Counted from the first letter of the stretch, positions 44,127 to 53,561 are shown. The stretch: DNA of 64,000 bases from Microcystis viridis FACHB-1342 (GCF_014698335.1 NZ_JACJSV010000008.1:1-64000), one strand, 5' to 3'. Numbers and translations: made by a program. The notes: generated by a model from the sequence alone, not told the origin.

Positions 44127-44636
44127 ATGACCATGAATAATTTTAAAATACTGCTCATCGGCTATGGTAATACTTTAAGAAATGATGACGGAGTGGGAGT
44201 GAGAATAGCCGAAATTATTGCCGAGGAGAATTGGTCTAATCTAGAGGTCATCGCTACCCATCAATTGACTCCTGAGTTAGCGGCCGATATAGCTGATGCT
44301 TCTCTAGTTATTTTTGTTGATGCGGTATTATCTAATCAAACTGATATCCAGATAGAAAAATTAGCGGCAGTTACCGAATGGAATAATTTCGGTCATGCAG
44401 AAAGTCCTGCTTCTTTATTAGCATTAACTCAAGCAATTTATCAACAAACTCCTAGGGCCTGGGGAATATTTATTCCTGCTATTAATTGTGAATTTGGTGA
44501 AGAATTATCAACAATAACTCAAAAGGGCTTGACAAATGCGATTAAAGCTATTAGGAAAATTATTACTTCTGAGGATTTGACTGAATACCAAAAGCAGGAC
44601 TTTGATAATCTTCCGGCAGATAATTTTCAGGAATAG
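44127..44636 (+). CDS. hoxW: Hydrogenase maturation protease, HoxW/HycI-like
   Basis: A 169-residue protein of the M52 peptidase family, which trims the C-terminus of the NiFe hydrogenase large subunit after nickel insertion. The three metal-contacting positions of HycI have equivalents: Asp in LRNDDGVGVR, Asp in LVIFVDAVL and His in FGHAESPASLL. HoxW (bidirectional hydrogenase) is the natural name in Microcystis-type cyanobacteria, but HupW cannot be excluded without the hox genes. The longest frame begins at TTG 44064 inside a dispersed repeat; ATG 44127 or 44133 is the likely start. The 3' end overlaps mscS by 74 bases tail to tail. Confidence 0.82.
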   Translation: MTMNNFKILLIGYGNTLRNDDGVGVRIAEIIAEENWSNLEVIATHQLTPELAADIADASLVIFVDAVLSNQTDIQIEKLAAVTEWNNFGHAESPASLLALTQAIYQQTPRAWGIFIPAINCEFGEELSTITQKGLTNAIKAIRKIITSEDLTEYQKQDFDNLPADNFQE

Positions 44637-46245
44637 TGCTGTGATTGCCATCCCGGAGAGCCTTGTAGTGAGGAGACATAATTTCGATACCGACTTCGTT
44701 ACATTTATCCTGAATATTTTGGTGTAATTCAGAATAAATATACACCATTTTGTTAGGATGATCGGTGTAGGCATTTAGCTGATAGCTGACATAAAAATCA
44801 TCGAGACTGGTTTGCAAGACAAAAGGAGCAGGTTCTGAGACAATAAATTGGGTGGCTAAGGCTGCTTCTTTCAGGGTTGCGTGAACCTTACGCCAAGGTA
44901 AATCATAACCGAGAGTGACTGTGGTTTGCAAAATTAAAGGCTGTTTGAATTCCCTTTGAGAGACACTAAAGTTAATCACATTAGTGTTTAACAGCGATGA
45001 ATTAGGAATCGTGATAATTCTATTAGCTGGTGTGCGAATACGGGTGACTAATAATCCTTTTTCAATCACATCTCCAATAACATCACCAATAGAAATTTTA
45101 TCTCCTAGTTGAAAAGAGCGGGTATAGATGAGGATAATTCCCCCCACCACGTTAGCAATAGCAGAGGTGGAACCCAAGGAAAATAGTACCCCTAAAAATA
45201 CCGACACCCCCTGAAAAGCAGGAGAATTAAATCCAGGTAGATAGGGAAAAGCGATGACTATAGCTAAGGCAATTATCAGCAGTGACAGTAAATTATAGGT
45301 TGGTTTTGCCCAATCGGGATAGAAACCATTAATTACTAAATTTTCTCTTTCCAATCCAGTGAAAAATGGTTTAATTGCTCTCAACAGATAGTGAGTTATA
45401 AAAATAATTAGCAGTATGATAAAAATACTGGGTAAATATTTTGCTATCTCTTGGGAAACAACTTCTAAAGCACTAAAAAAGTATTGCAGAAAACCATCAC
45501 CAAATTTTCTAGTCCAGGGAAAAAGACGAAGGACAAAAGTTAAATAAAAATAGAGAATAGTTAAAATAATTAGAGTGCGGATAAATTGCAAAACTCTTAG
45601 GGAAAAAATTCCTATTGTCTGGGAACTAATAATCTCAAAATTTTGGAATACGACCCCAGGAACTAGGGAGGTGATTAACCTCTGAATCTGGGGAAAAACC
45701 CGCGAAGATATAAAAATTATTACCCAGAAAATTAAGACCGTGGCCAAGGTAGCACTTACCGTCAAAACTGCATCTTTTAAGAGGTTATCCGGTTGACGTT
45801 CTTGACGATAACGGACAATGGCCGCTTTAATCTTTGCTAAAGCTCGTTCGGCTAATACTTCTTGACTGACCGCCTGTAATTTGGCATCTTTAGAAGTAAT
45901 AGTAGCAATAACCGTATCTCCCAAAATAATCGAAGGGTTTTTGTCTTCAGGATCAATTTTTATAGTTAAATCTTCAGGAGAAAGAGCATCGTCATCGGCA
46001 ATTTTTTCAATTCTGTCTGTAATCGATTTCGCTCTTTCTTGCGCTGAAAAAGAACCTATTCCCTGCCGAATCGTAAAAAGTTCTTGATTATCAAGCATGA
46101 CGGGAAAAACTTCTCCCAAAGTTTCCAGGGGTGTTTCCTGTCCCTGTTTAGCAGGATTATTCTGGGCTGCTATCATGAAGATAGGGGATAAAGTCAGTAA
46201 CAAAACTAAACAAAACAGTCCTAGGTAACGCCAGATTTTTTTCAT
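44563..46245 (-). CDS. Mechanosensitive ion channel, MscS family
   Basis: A 560-residue membrane protein. It has an N-terminal signal-like hydrophobic segment (residues 8-27), a periplasmic-type region of about 130 residues with SIILGDTVIATITSKDAK, then five or six membrane helices at about 165-375. The MscS core includes VFLGVLFSLGSTSAIANVVGGIIL, GDKISIGDVIGDVIEKGLLVTRI, and IITIPNSSLLNTNVINFS. It relieves turgor by opening under membrane tension. ATG 46245 is three bases after the stop of the saccharopine dehydrogenase-like gene, so the two probably form an operon. The last 74 bases overlap the hydrogenase protease gene on the other strand. Confidence 0.9.
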   Translation of the reverse strand: MKKIWRYLGLFCLVLLLTLSPIFMIAAQNNPAKQGQETPLETLGEVFPVMLDNQELFTIRQGIGSFSAQERAKSITDRIEKIADDDALSPEDLTIKIDPEDKNPSIILGDTVIATITSKDAKLQAVSQEVLAERALAKIKAAIVRYRQERQPDNLLKDAVLTVSATLATVLIFWVIIFISSRVFPQIQRLITSLVPGVVFQNFEIISSQTIGIFSLRVLQFIRTLIILTILYFYLTFVLRLFPWTRKFGDGFLQYFFSALEVVSQEIAKYLPSIFIILLIIFITHYLLRAIKPFFTGLERENLVINGFYPDWAKPTYNLLSLLIIALAIVIAFPYLPGFNSPAFQGVSVFLGVLFSLGSTSAIANVVGGIILIYTRSFQLGDKISIGDVIGDVIEKGLLVTRIRTPANRIITIPNSSLLNTNVINFSVSQREFKQPLILQTTVTLGYDLPWRKVHATLKEAALATQFIVSEPAPFVLQTSLDDFYVSYQLNAYTDHPNKMVYIYSELHQNIQDKCNEVGIEIMSPHYKALRDGNHSTIPENYLPEDYQSPAFGIQSNPQK

Positions 46246-46248
46246 CTT

Positions 46249-47346
46249 CTAAGCCACAATTGTACAGGAGCGATCGAGTTTAATACCTCTTTTTTTCATC
46301 GTAGCATGGAATAGTTCTGTGGATAACACCTGTTCCACGGGATAAATCCCAGCTTTTTGGAGTTTTGCCGCTAAGATTAATTCTGCCACGCTGCCAGTTC
46401 CCCAACCCGCTGCTTGAGCAGTATTCTCGTGAACCATAGTTGCTTGATAAACTGCTTTTTGCTGCCCTTGCCATCCGACGACTTTTGCCAACATTGCCAC
46501 CCCAATTCCCGAAAATTTATCGGTTACTTCTGTCATGCGATAACTAACTTGGGAAAAAAACTCAATTCCCCGATAACTTTCTACCCAAGCATCGGGAAAA
46601 ATATGGGCAGTAATCCAAGTTAAATGATTATAAAAATCGGGAATAGAACCAAATTTTGTGATCACATTTTGCACTGGAAAAGATTCGGCAAAAGTATAGG
46701 TTTCTGGCATATCAAACCAATAAACACCAGTTTTACCCAAAGGAGCGGGAAAGTCAATTACTTCCCTGGCAGTATAGGGTTTAATCTCTTGCCATTTTCC
46801 CTCAATCCAAGCTAAAAAAGGCTTTTTTAAACCGAGAAAAGTTGTCCGCATCACAGTTAATCCCGCACCTCCTGAACCGGCTACGGCATAATTTAAACGG
46901 ATCGTTTCTACCCTATCTAAGTGTTCCACTCCCTCCCGCACTATACTATTAGAAATACCAGGAAAAATTCCCGTATTAACCACGGCAGTTATTCCCGCTT
47001 TTATCGCTAATTCTCGATAGGGAATTAACTTTTGATAAAAAGAACGATGATCACTAACATCAATATAATTGACTTTTTCTTCGATGCAAATTTTTACTAC
47101 CCTGCCATCGCGATAATGAAAGGGACCGGCACAATGAATAACTAAATCACTCTTTTTAATTGCCTGTCTAAGCTTGTCTATTTCTTCTAAATCCAAAGCC
47201 AAAAACTGCATTCTTGGCAGTAATTTAATCGCTTTTTCCTTGCGTCCTGTGATAATAACTTTAGCTGAAGTATGATTAATAATATCTAGGGCGACACTTT
47301 GACCAATGCGACCGGTGCCACCTAAAATTAAAACAGTTTTTTCCAT
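46249..47346 (-). CDS. Saccharopine dehydrogenase-like NAD(P)-binding protein
   Basis: A 365-residue Rossmann-fold oxidoreductase. The N-terminal TVLILGGTGRIGQSVALDI is a GxGxxG-type nucleotide site. Downstream are DLVIHCAGPFHYRDG and YIDVSDHRSFYQKL, TAVVNTGIFPGISNSIVREG, typical of the saccharopine dehydrogenase NADP-binding family. The reaction is unknown; plant-type carotenoid or lysine roles cannot be assigned. A TTG at 47358 would add four residues; ATG 47346 is taken. Close spacing to mscS suggests co-transcription. Confidence 0.84.
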   Translation of the reverse strand: MEKTVLILGGTGRIGQSVALDIINHTSAKVIITGRKEKAIKLLPRMQFLALDLEEIDKLRQAIKKSDLVIHCAGPFHYRDGRVVKICIEEKVNYIDVSDHRSFYQKLIPYRELAIKAGITAVVNTGIFPGISNSIVREGVEHLDRVETIRLNYAVAGSGGAGLTVMRTTFLGLKKPFLAWIEGKWQEIKPYTAREVIDFPAPLGKTGVYWFDMPETYTFAESFPVQNVITKFGSIPDFYNHLTWITAHIFPDAWVESYRGIEFFSQVSYRMTEVTDKFSGIGVAMLAKVVGWQGQQKAVYQATMVHENTAQAAGWGTGSVAELILAAKLQKAGIYPVEQVLSTELFHATMKKRGIKLDRSCTIVA

Positions 47347-47438
47347 GGCAACTATCAATAATATTTGTTGCCCTAGTATAGCATCCTCTTGGCAATTTTG
47401 CCTATTTTACAAGATGAAAATTTTAGAATAATCCCAAC

Positions 47439-48890
47439 TTATTTAATGCGTCCGAGGGGCAAGAAAATAGTTAAAATCTCACCTTCTTCGGGTTTTTCAC
47501 GCACAATCAATTTACCTCCCAAAGCTTGAAAAAGGTTTTTAGTCACCTTCATATTCAGACTTAAACTACCGGTTTCTGGTTGAAACATTAGGACTTTTCC
47601 CAAAGCTTTGAGGGTAAGATTAGGTGATTTTATTTGAGTTTGAAACTGCATTTTTAATTGATTTCCTGCCGTTGATATATGTACTTGCAACAGTCCACCA
47701 CTAGCCATACTGCGAGTACATTTTTCCACGACTCCATTTAACATTTGATCCAATAAATTCGGGTCGCTAATTACCGAAGGCAATTTTTTCGGTACATTAA
47801 CTTCTAAATTGACATTGCGCCGTTTAGCCTGTTTTTGCCACCGAGGAATACTATCTTGAAAGACTTTTTCTAGAGCAATTGGAATTAATTGAATTGGTTT
47901 ATCTCCCAGAGGATTAATACCCAATTCTGCGGCTCGGAAAATTAATTCCATGCGCTGAATTTGTTCACTACATTCTAAATCGATTGTTTCTAAATATTTT
48001 TCTACATCTTCCGTTACTTTGGCCCGTTTTAACAATAATCTGGTAATGGTGCGAATGGTGGTTAAAGGAGTGCGAATTTCGTGGGTTAAAGCTCGCAATA
48101 ATTCCAAATCACAACCCGATTCTAAATTAGAATTATCTTCCTTTGGCGGAGTGATTTCGGCATTGATAGGCGATTTCGTTTTTTTCAGGTCTAAATTAGG
48201 CTGGTTGGGTAAATTTTGCAGTAATTGGCGACTAAATTGGCTAACTAGACGATAATCCGGCGAGGGACTGCCATTAGCCTCGATAATTGCCTCTAAAGTC
48301 TCGATTTGCGGATAACGCAGATTAACTAATCGTTGCCGCAACTGCTGCCAAGCTTGCTGAGTGAGGACGGGATCAAAGGAAAATTGAAAAGAGGACAAAC
48401 CCCACTGATCCTCGCCTAAAACCAGCAAAAGAGCGAAACTTTCGCTAAAAACCAGACAAAATCTTTCATTAGCAATCGGATCCGTTGGCAAGAGAGGCAA
48501 TTCATGAATCTCTGTCGGGGAAATATCGGCGGCGGATTTTTCCTGAGAAGGCAATTGCAAACCCAGCCATTGTAAATGTTTTAAAGCTTTAACGGTAAAA
48601 ACACCGAATTTAAAACCCGTTAAAGCCTTGCTTTCTCTGACTAAAGCCGTCGGACCGGAGAGAATTAAACCCCGACTGGCGGCATTATTTGGGTTTTGTA
48701 ATAAGATATTTTCTAAAGATGCGATCGCTGCGAACCATTCACTTTCCGCTTTCAGTTGCGAGCGCTTGAGCCATTCCGATAAATTAGGATAAAAAGCATT
48801 GGGGGTGAAAGTTTCCCGGTCCTGATGGTCAGTCGGCGGGAAAATATCGCTTAATTTCGGTAAAGACCCCTTTAACATCGTCTTCATCAC
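47439..48890 (-). CDS. Histidine kinase-like protein with degenerate ATPase domain
   Basis: A 483-residue soluble protein. The N-terminal 230 residues have no recognised domain (NLSEWLKRSQLKAESEWFAA, FCLVFSESFALLLVLGEDQW). A HisKA box follows, with LLRALTHEIRTPLTTIRT (H270). The HATPase_c region is degenerate: the N box is reduced to LLDQMLNGVVEKCTRSM and no DxGxG or GLGLxI motif is visible before the final GGKLIVREKPEEGEILTIFLP. It may be a pseudokinase or use a divergent site. No response regulator is adjacent. Start ATG 48890 (a second ATG is next). Confidence 0.8.
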   Translation of the reverse strand: MMKTMLKGSLPKLSDIFPPTDHQDRETFTPNAFYPNLSEWLKRSQLKAESEWFAAIASLENILLQNPNNAASRGLILSGPTALVRESKALTGFKFGVFTVKALKHLQWLGLQLPSQEKSAADISPTEIHELPLLPTDPIANERFCLVFSESFALLLVLGEDQWGLSSFQFSFDPVLTQQAWQQLRQRLVNLRYPQIETLEAIIEANGSPSPDYRLVSQFSRQLLQNLPNQPNLDLKKTKSPINAEITPPKEDNSNLESGCDLELLRALTHEIRTPLTTIRTITRLLLKRAKVTEDVEKYLETIDLECSEQIQRMELIFRAAELGINPLGDKPIQLIPIALEKVFQDSIPRWQKQAKRRNVNLEVNVPKKLPSVISDPNLLDQMLNGVVEKCTRSMASGGLLQVHISTAGNQLKMQFQTQIKSPNLTLKALGKVLMFQPETGSLSLNMKVTKNLFQALGGKLIVREKPEEGEILTIFLPLGRIK

Positions 48891-48991
48891 TGACTAGATA
48901 CAAATTCCTTACCTAGAATATTACCCCCGTTAATGCCCATCCCATAACGGTAAAACCGAACTCTATTGGCAGTGATATCCGCGTTTTGATA

Positions 48992-49227
48992 ACAGTTATC
49001 TTAATGGTGAGGTACAAAGTTTTGCTTTTGGGGAGTCGGTCGTCGATAGCAAATTAGGTGGCTCTTCTGGTTTCTGTGTGGAAACGAGGTCTATACTGAT
49101 AGTCTCTTCGACAAAATAGTCCTAAAAGTGTTACCCGATAAGTATTTCACGATTCCATAAGCAAAAATTATCACACAAAGTCGAGAAGAGCCATTAGGTT
49201 ACACTTCGTCTTGATCGGAAAGGCTGT
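48992..49227 (+). repeat. ~95-bp intergenic repeat, copy B, interrupted by an element
   Basis: ACAGTTATCTTAATGGTG, then TTTTGGGGAGTC, CGTCGAT, CAAATTAGGT, an inserted 133-bp element with its target duplication, and TACACTTCGTCTTGATCGG ending GGCTGT. Without the insertion it aligns with copies A and C. Ends are ACAG...CTGT, a minimal inverted repeat. Confidence 0.85.
49060..49192. mobile_element. MITE-like element (GGCTCTTCT ends) with 7-bp target duplication
   Basis: A 133-bp element: left end GGCTCTTCTGGTTTCTGTGTG, right end CACACAAAG followed by AGAAGAGCC, so the terminal inverted repeats share GGCTCTTCT and a GTGTG/CACAC block. It is flanked by direct repeats ATTAGGT (49053-49059, 49193-49199). 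No coding capacity. It interrupts repeat copy B; joining the flanks with one duplication recreates CAAATTAGGTTACACTTCG as in the other copies. Same family as 14634-14780. Confidence 0.88.
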
Positions 49228-49712
49228 CAATCGGCTTAATGATTTGTAATATAGGTTAGTCCAGTTGATTACCTATGCCAGTTGTGGGTTTAGTAGCTCA
49301 ATTCAACCTCGATAAGTCTAATATTTAACTACACCTCCCGACTTATGTGTTTTTTTGTTACATTTAAGTATTTTTTTTGTTTATCTATGGTTATCATAGA
49401 GCGAGTTAAATTGTTCCCAAATGATTTCCCTAACTAACCGATCTTTGCTCCCAAACCCTTTGTCCTTGACATTACGTCAATAGGAGGAACCATCGGCTCT
49501 TGGTTTGCCTGTTTAAGTGTTGCTTTCAAGCTAGGTAAACAGTTGAGTAGTGGTAACTTTCGAGCAATAGTTGGGGTCGGTTATTGACTATATTTTGCCG
49601 TGAGCAAATTCTGAGAATTAATCAGAACTAAGTGCGCTTGTCTGTCTTCCGAACCCGTCGATGCTGCGGATTTGAGGTTCATTTATCCTTTGTCTGAGAG
49701 AGAGTAAAAAAT
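49228..49712. other. Intergenic region before the envelope cluster
   Basis: About 485 bases without a credible gene. T-rich tracts (49348-49382) and a GGAGG word near 49482 are present, but no frame follows it. A GGCTCTTGG word near 49494 may be another element end. The promoter of the cluster probably lies here. Confidence 0.4.
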
Positions 49713-51059
49713 ATGCTGCACATTCATATTCTTCAGGATACGTTTTTCAAGTCTTCCACAGCTTTTTCTGAAACCCTCAATAGTGGGCAAAAATCCTTAA
49801 TCAAAGCGGGAACTAAACTGCCAATTAAATCTTATTTTCGCCAAAATAATCATTATTCTGTCAAGTTAGCCGCAGAACAAGGTTCAGTGGGGAAAGCGGG
49901 ATTTTTCTTTGATGATCATGTACAAGTAGAAGAAATACGGGGCGTTTGGCTCACCAATGTTGACAGTGATATTCTCAAGTCTAAAGATAACCTAAAAGCT
50001 GGGTTGGAAAAACTTAAAAATTTAGGATTTAATACTCTTTATCTAGTAGTTTGGAACAAAGGCTATGTGTTTTTTCAATCACAAATTGCTGATAATGTTT
50101 TCACTGCCGATAAGGAAAAACTCAAAAAAGTCAACCTTGAAAAAGAGTTAGTCGGTAGAGATCTACTAGCAGAAATCATTGAGATTAATCAGACAGAAAA
50201 GTATAACTTTCGGATTATTGCTTGGTTTGAATATGGTTTAATGGTTCCCCCAGCTGCTCCCTTAGTTGCCCAAAAACCAGATTGGTTTATGCTTACTCAT
50301 CAACAGAAAAATACCGTTGATGGTGATGGAAATTGCCGCTTAAATCCCGCTCATCCTGAAGTTAAAGATTTTTGGGTTAGTCTTATTCGTGAAGTAGTTA
50401 AAAACTATGAAATTGATGGTATTCAATTAGATGATCACTTCGCTATTCATCACGCAAAATTCTTGCCTAATGGTACTAAAAATTTTGATTTTAGCATGGG
50501 GTTTGAATCCTTTACTATCAAACTTTTTCAAAAGGAAACTGGTTCAGTTAGTCCCTTAAGCAATCCCCAATTAGCGAAATTTAAAGATTGGCGTAAGGAG
50601 AAGTTAACTCAATTAGTGCGATTGATTTTTAAAACCATTAAAGCGGAAAAAGACGATTGTATTCTCTCCATTTCTCCCAATCCTTTAGGATTTTCTGTTG
50701 ATCATGCTTTAGCTGATTGGGAAGCATGGGAAAAGGAAGGATTAATTGAAGAACTGGCATTGCAAACTTATCGTGGAGATGTCCAGAGTTTTGAGAGAGA
50801 AATCGATAAATCAGAGGTAAAAGCAGCGCGGGAACATATTCCCACCGTCATCGGTATTCTCACAGGTTTAAAACCCAGTGATAGACGAGTAAATTTCCAA
50901 TTAATTCAAGCACAAACTCAGGAGACTCGTGAGCGAGATTTTGCTGGTTTTGCCTATTTTTTCTATAGCAGTTTATTAGACCATATTCCCACCACAGAAA
51001 CCGTGGCTGACAGGGAGAAGAAATTGGCTCAAATTCTTGCTACCGATCAATTTGTTTAA
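49713..51059 (+). CDS. GHL10/DUF187-type glycoside hydrolase-like protein
   Basis: A 448-residue protein. Residues 1-75 form an SH3-like or hydrolase-accessory beta domain (IHILQDTFFKSSTAFSETL, GTKLPIKSYFRQNNHYSVKL). Then comes the GHL10 TIM barrel: IRGVWLTNVDSDILKSKDN, FNTLYLVVWNKG, FRIIAWFEYGLMVP, RLNPAHPEVKDFWVSLIREV, YEIDGIQLDDHF and ISPNPLGFSVDHAL. Homologues act on polysaccharide, often peptidoglycan-linked or exopolysaccharide, but the substrate is unknown. No signal peptide is visible. First gene of a co-directional series of envelope-type genes. GAGAGAG upstream is a weak ribosome site. Confidence 0.83.
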   Translation: MLHIHILQDTFFKSSTAFSETLNSGQKSLIKAGTKLPIKSYFRQNNHYSVKLAAEQGSVGKAGFFFDDHVQVEEIRGVWLTNVDSDILKSKDNLKAGLEKLKNLGFNTLYLVVWNKGYVFFQSQIADNVFTADKEKLKKVNLEKELVGRDLLAEIIEINQTEKYNFRIIAWFEYGLMVPPAAPLVAQKPDWFMLTHQQKNTVDGDGNCRLNPAHPEVKDFWVSLIREVVKNYEIDGIQLDDHFAIHHAKFLPNGTKNFDFSMGFESFTIKLFQKETGSVSPLSNPQLAKFKDWRKEKLTQLVRLIFKTIKAEKDDCILSISPNPLGFSVDHALADWEAWEKEGLIEELALQTYRGDVQSFEREIDKSEVKAAREHIPTVIGILTGLKPSDRRVNFQLIQAQTQETRERDFAGFAYFFYSSLLDHIPTTETVADREKKLAQILATDQFV

Positions 51060-51104
51060 TTTATTCTTTGAGATTCAAAATTATCCATAAAAGGAGCTAA
51101 ATTC

Positions 51105-51716
51105 ATGACTCAATCTTCTCTTTCCTTGCATAGCATGGCTATAAAAACTGAAAAATTTTTGCTAAATAATCCCTTCTGGTTTTTGCTATTTCTAGTCGGA
51201 TTGGTGGCTTTTCTACTGCTTGCTAATATTGCCATTTTTCCCTCATTAACTCTGAGAGGAGATATCGCCCTAGATAAGATTTTCATTGGCACAATTGCTA
51301 TTGTTGCGGTGGTGGAACGTAGCGTAGAATTATTTATTGCTGCTTGGCGTAATCCTCAGAAAGAGGTTTTAGAACAAGAGATTAGTCTTTTGAAAAATAT
51401 TGCCCATCGAACGGAGGAACAAGAAGCACAATTAATCTCAAAACAAAAAGAGTTACTCCAGTACATAACTCTAACCAAAAAATATGCTCTCCTCTTAAGT
51501 CTTGTCTTTGGTTTTATGGCAAGTTTTACAGGGATTCGTATTTTAGAACCTTTGGTAAATATGACGACAACCAAACCTGATCAAATCGCTACATTCTACA
51601 AATTAGATTTAGTTTTGTCAGCCTTAGGTATTGCCACAGGAACTAAGCTATTTCATGGTTTGCCCGCTTTAGTCTCTGATACCATTACTGCCACCAGAGG
51701 GCAAGTTAATAAATAG
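51105..51716 (+). CDS. Membrane protein with about four helices, unknown
   Basis: A 203-residue protein with hydrophobic segments near residues 26-48, 58-76, 122-142 and 165-185, and a charged coiled-coil-like loop between the second and third (KEVLEQEISLLKNIAHRTEEQEAQL). A GGAG site (51093-51096) lies eight bases before ATG 51105 and 34 bases after the GHL10 gene, so the two are co-transcribed. No named family is recognised. Its position next to a muramidase gene makes a holin-like or envelope-channel role possible, which is inference only. Confidence 0.75.
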   Translation: MTQSSLSLHSMAIKTEKFLLNNPFWFLLFLVGLVAFLLLANIAIFPSLTLRGDIALDKIFIGTIAIVAVVERSVELFIAAWRNPQKEVLEQEISLLKNIAHRTEEQEAQLISKQKELLQYITLTKKYALLLSLVFGFMASFTGIRILEPLVNMTTTKPDQIATFYKLDLVLSALGIATGTKLFHGLPALVSDTITATRGQVNK

Positions 51717-51919
51717 TTAACTGTTATCATTAAGTCACGAAACATCAATAAATTCTAGATTTCCTGGTTATAAAAACTGGGAAGATTTCTGTTGAATTAA
51801 TTTCAAAAATACTTAATAAGAAATATTAAATATTTGCCAATTATGTCGAGGTTTATGAGAGTATAATAGCTGTACGAAAAATAGTCAAAATTTGACTATC
51901 CTCAAGAGGAAAATTAAAT

Positions 51920-53470
51920 ATGGAAATTTCGCAAATCTGTCTTGACTTAATTAAAAAATGGGAAGGATTTCGTGCCAATGCTTACTTAGATCCAGTGGGA
52001 ATACCTACTATTGGTTATGGAACGATTCGTTATCCCAATGGGCAACCTGTGGAGTTAGGAGATATTGTCACCGAAGCAGAAGCGGAGGACTTATTAAAAT
52101 TAGAGGCTGACGATTTTGCTGAGTTAGTTACCAAAAAAGTAACAGTAGGACTCAATCAGAATCAATTCGATGCTCTAGTTTCTTTTTGCTACAACGTGGG
52201 TGGTGGGGCGTTTCAAGGAAGTACCCTACTGAAAAAACTTAATAGTGGTGATTTTACTGGAGCGGCAGAACAATTTTTAGTTTGGAATAAAGCAACAAAA
52301 AACGGAGTGAAAATTGTTTTAGAAGGTTTAACTAATCGTCGCCGTGAGGAAAAGGCTTTATTTGAAAAATCTGGAAGTGAAGGAAAACCTTTAGACAAGC
52401 CTGAACCCTCCTTACAAGCTCAAGTTGATTGGTTAGAGGGCTATCGAGACAGAAATAATGATGATACGATTATTGTGGCTCGAAAAGGCTCTGATGTTAT
52501 AGAAATTTTGACTGTAGAAAGCCCGGATAAAGAGGACTTAATTACCGTCATACGTCAATATCCTAATGCTAAAAATTTCCTCATTGCCCCCCAGGAAAAA
52601 CAAGTACCTGCGGGGGAAAGAATCTTAATTCAAAAAAGGGAATTTGCGACAATCACAAAAGTTGCTGCTCCTCCCTCATTGGATAATCAACTTTTAATAA
52701 TTGGAATGGGAGCAGACGAAGATACTCCCGCCAGTTTAAAGCAAGATATTGAGGAATTGCAGGTACGTTTGCGAGATTTGGGCTACTATCAAGGGGAAAT
52801 TGACGGCAACTTTGGTTCAGGAACGGATCAAGCTGTTAAAGCTTTCCAAGCCAAATTTTTTGGAGCTAATGAAGCAGATGGCAAAGTCGGCCCCCTGACT
52901 TGGAAAAAACTGTGGGAAGGAAATCCAGTTCCTGTAACTCCTCCTGTCGGCGTATCCAGTCCGGGTAAAAATTATCTTAAATTAACCAAAATCAACAAAA
53001 AAGATGAATTTGGTTGTTTCGTTTTAAAAATGGAATACTTTAAAGATGGACAACTGAAAGACAGTCTTAATGTGTGTTCTGGTACGCCATCGAGACAGAT
53101 TTTTAAGACGGCTACCGCTAGTGTACCTAAATCATTTGAGCCGCTACCAGAAGGGTTATGGCGAATTGAGAATATTAAATGGGCAGGGGGTCCTGCACAC
53201 AAAGATGATTACTCTGGAAAATTTGTATTTCCTGATCCTGGAGTTGGTCCAGTGTCAACGCCTTTAACTTATCAAAAGCCCAATTCAACCCGTAGAAGTG
53301 CTATTGAAATTCACATCGACTGGAATCGCCGCAAGAAGTCTCCTGGTACCGCAGGATGTGTGGGAATTTATACGATTGGCGATTATCAACGTTTTGTTCG
53401 TTGGCTTCGGGAAACTGACCCACGAGACTTTTTTGTGGATTGGGGTTTAGGAACTTGTCCCAAACCCTAG
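51920..53470 (+). CDS. GH24 lysozyme fused to peptidoglycan-binding and L,D-transpeptidase-like domains
   Basis: A 516-residue three-part protein. The N-terminal T4-type lysozyme (about 1-150) has the E-8x-D-5x-T catalytic pattern: E15 in KWEGF, D24 in YLDPVG, T30 in IPTIGYGT. A peptidoglycan-binding domain follows at about 270-335 (LQVRLRDLGYYQGEIDGNFG, AVKAFQAKFF). The C-terminal region has an H-x-D...S-x-G-x-x-G-C pattern (IEIHIDWNRRKKSPGTAGCVG), as in YkuD/L,D-transpeptidases. No signal peptide, as in phage endolysins. AAGAGG (51903-51908) precedes ATG 51920. A wall-cutting or wall-remodelling enzyme is likely. Confidence 0.85.
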   Translation: MEISQICLDLIKKWEGFRANAYLDPVGIPTIGYGTIRYPNGQPVELGDIVTEAEAEDLLKLEADDFAELVTKKVTVGLNQNQFDALVSFCYNVGGGAFQGSTLLKKLNSGDFTGAAEQFLVWNKATKNGVKIVLEGLTNRRREEKALFEKSGSEGKPLDKPEPSLQAQVDWLEGYRDRNNDDTIIVARKGSDVIEILTVESPDKEDLITVIRQYPNAKNFLIAPQEKQVPAGERILIQKREFATITKVAAPPSLDNQLLIIGMGADEDTPASLKQDIEELQVRLRDLGYYQGEIDGNFGSGTDQAVKAFQAKFFGANEADGKVGPLTWKKLWEGNPVPVTPPVGVSSPGKNYLKLTKINKKDEFGCFVLKMEYFKDGQLKDSLNVCSGTPSRQIFKTATASVPKSFEPLPEGLWRIENIKWAGGPAHKDDYSGKFVFPDPGVGPVSTPLTYQKPNSTRRSAIEIHIDWNRRKKSPGTAGCVGIYTIGDYQRFVRWLRETDPRDFFVDWGLGTCPKP

Positions 53471-53561
53471 CCTATCTTTAACAAGGGGCAATTGAATTGT
53501 TTAATGATGGTTCAATTGTCTCTAGTAATTATTGGTATATTGAAAATTTTTCTAACCATAA

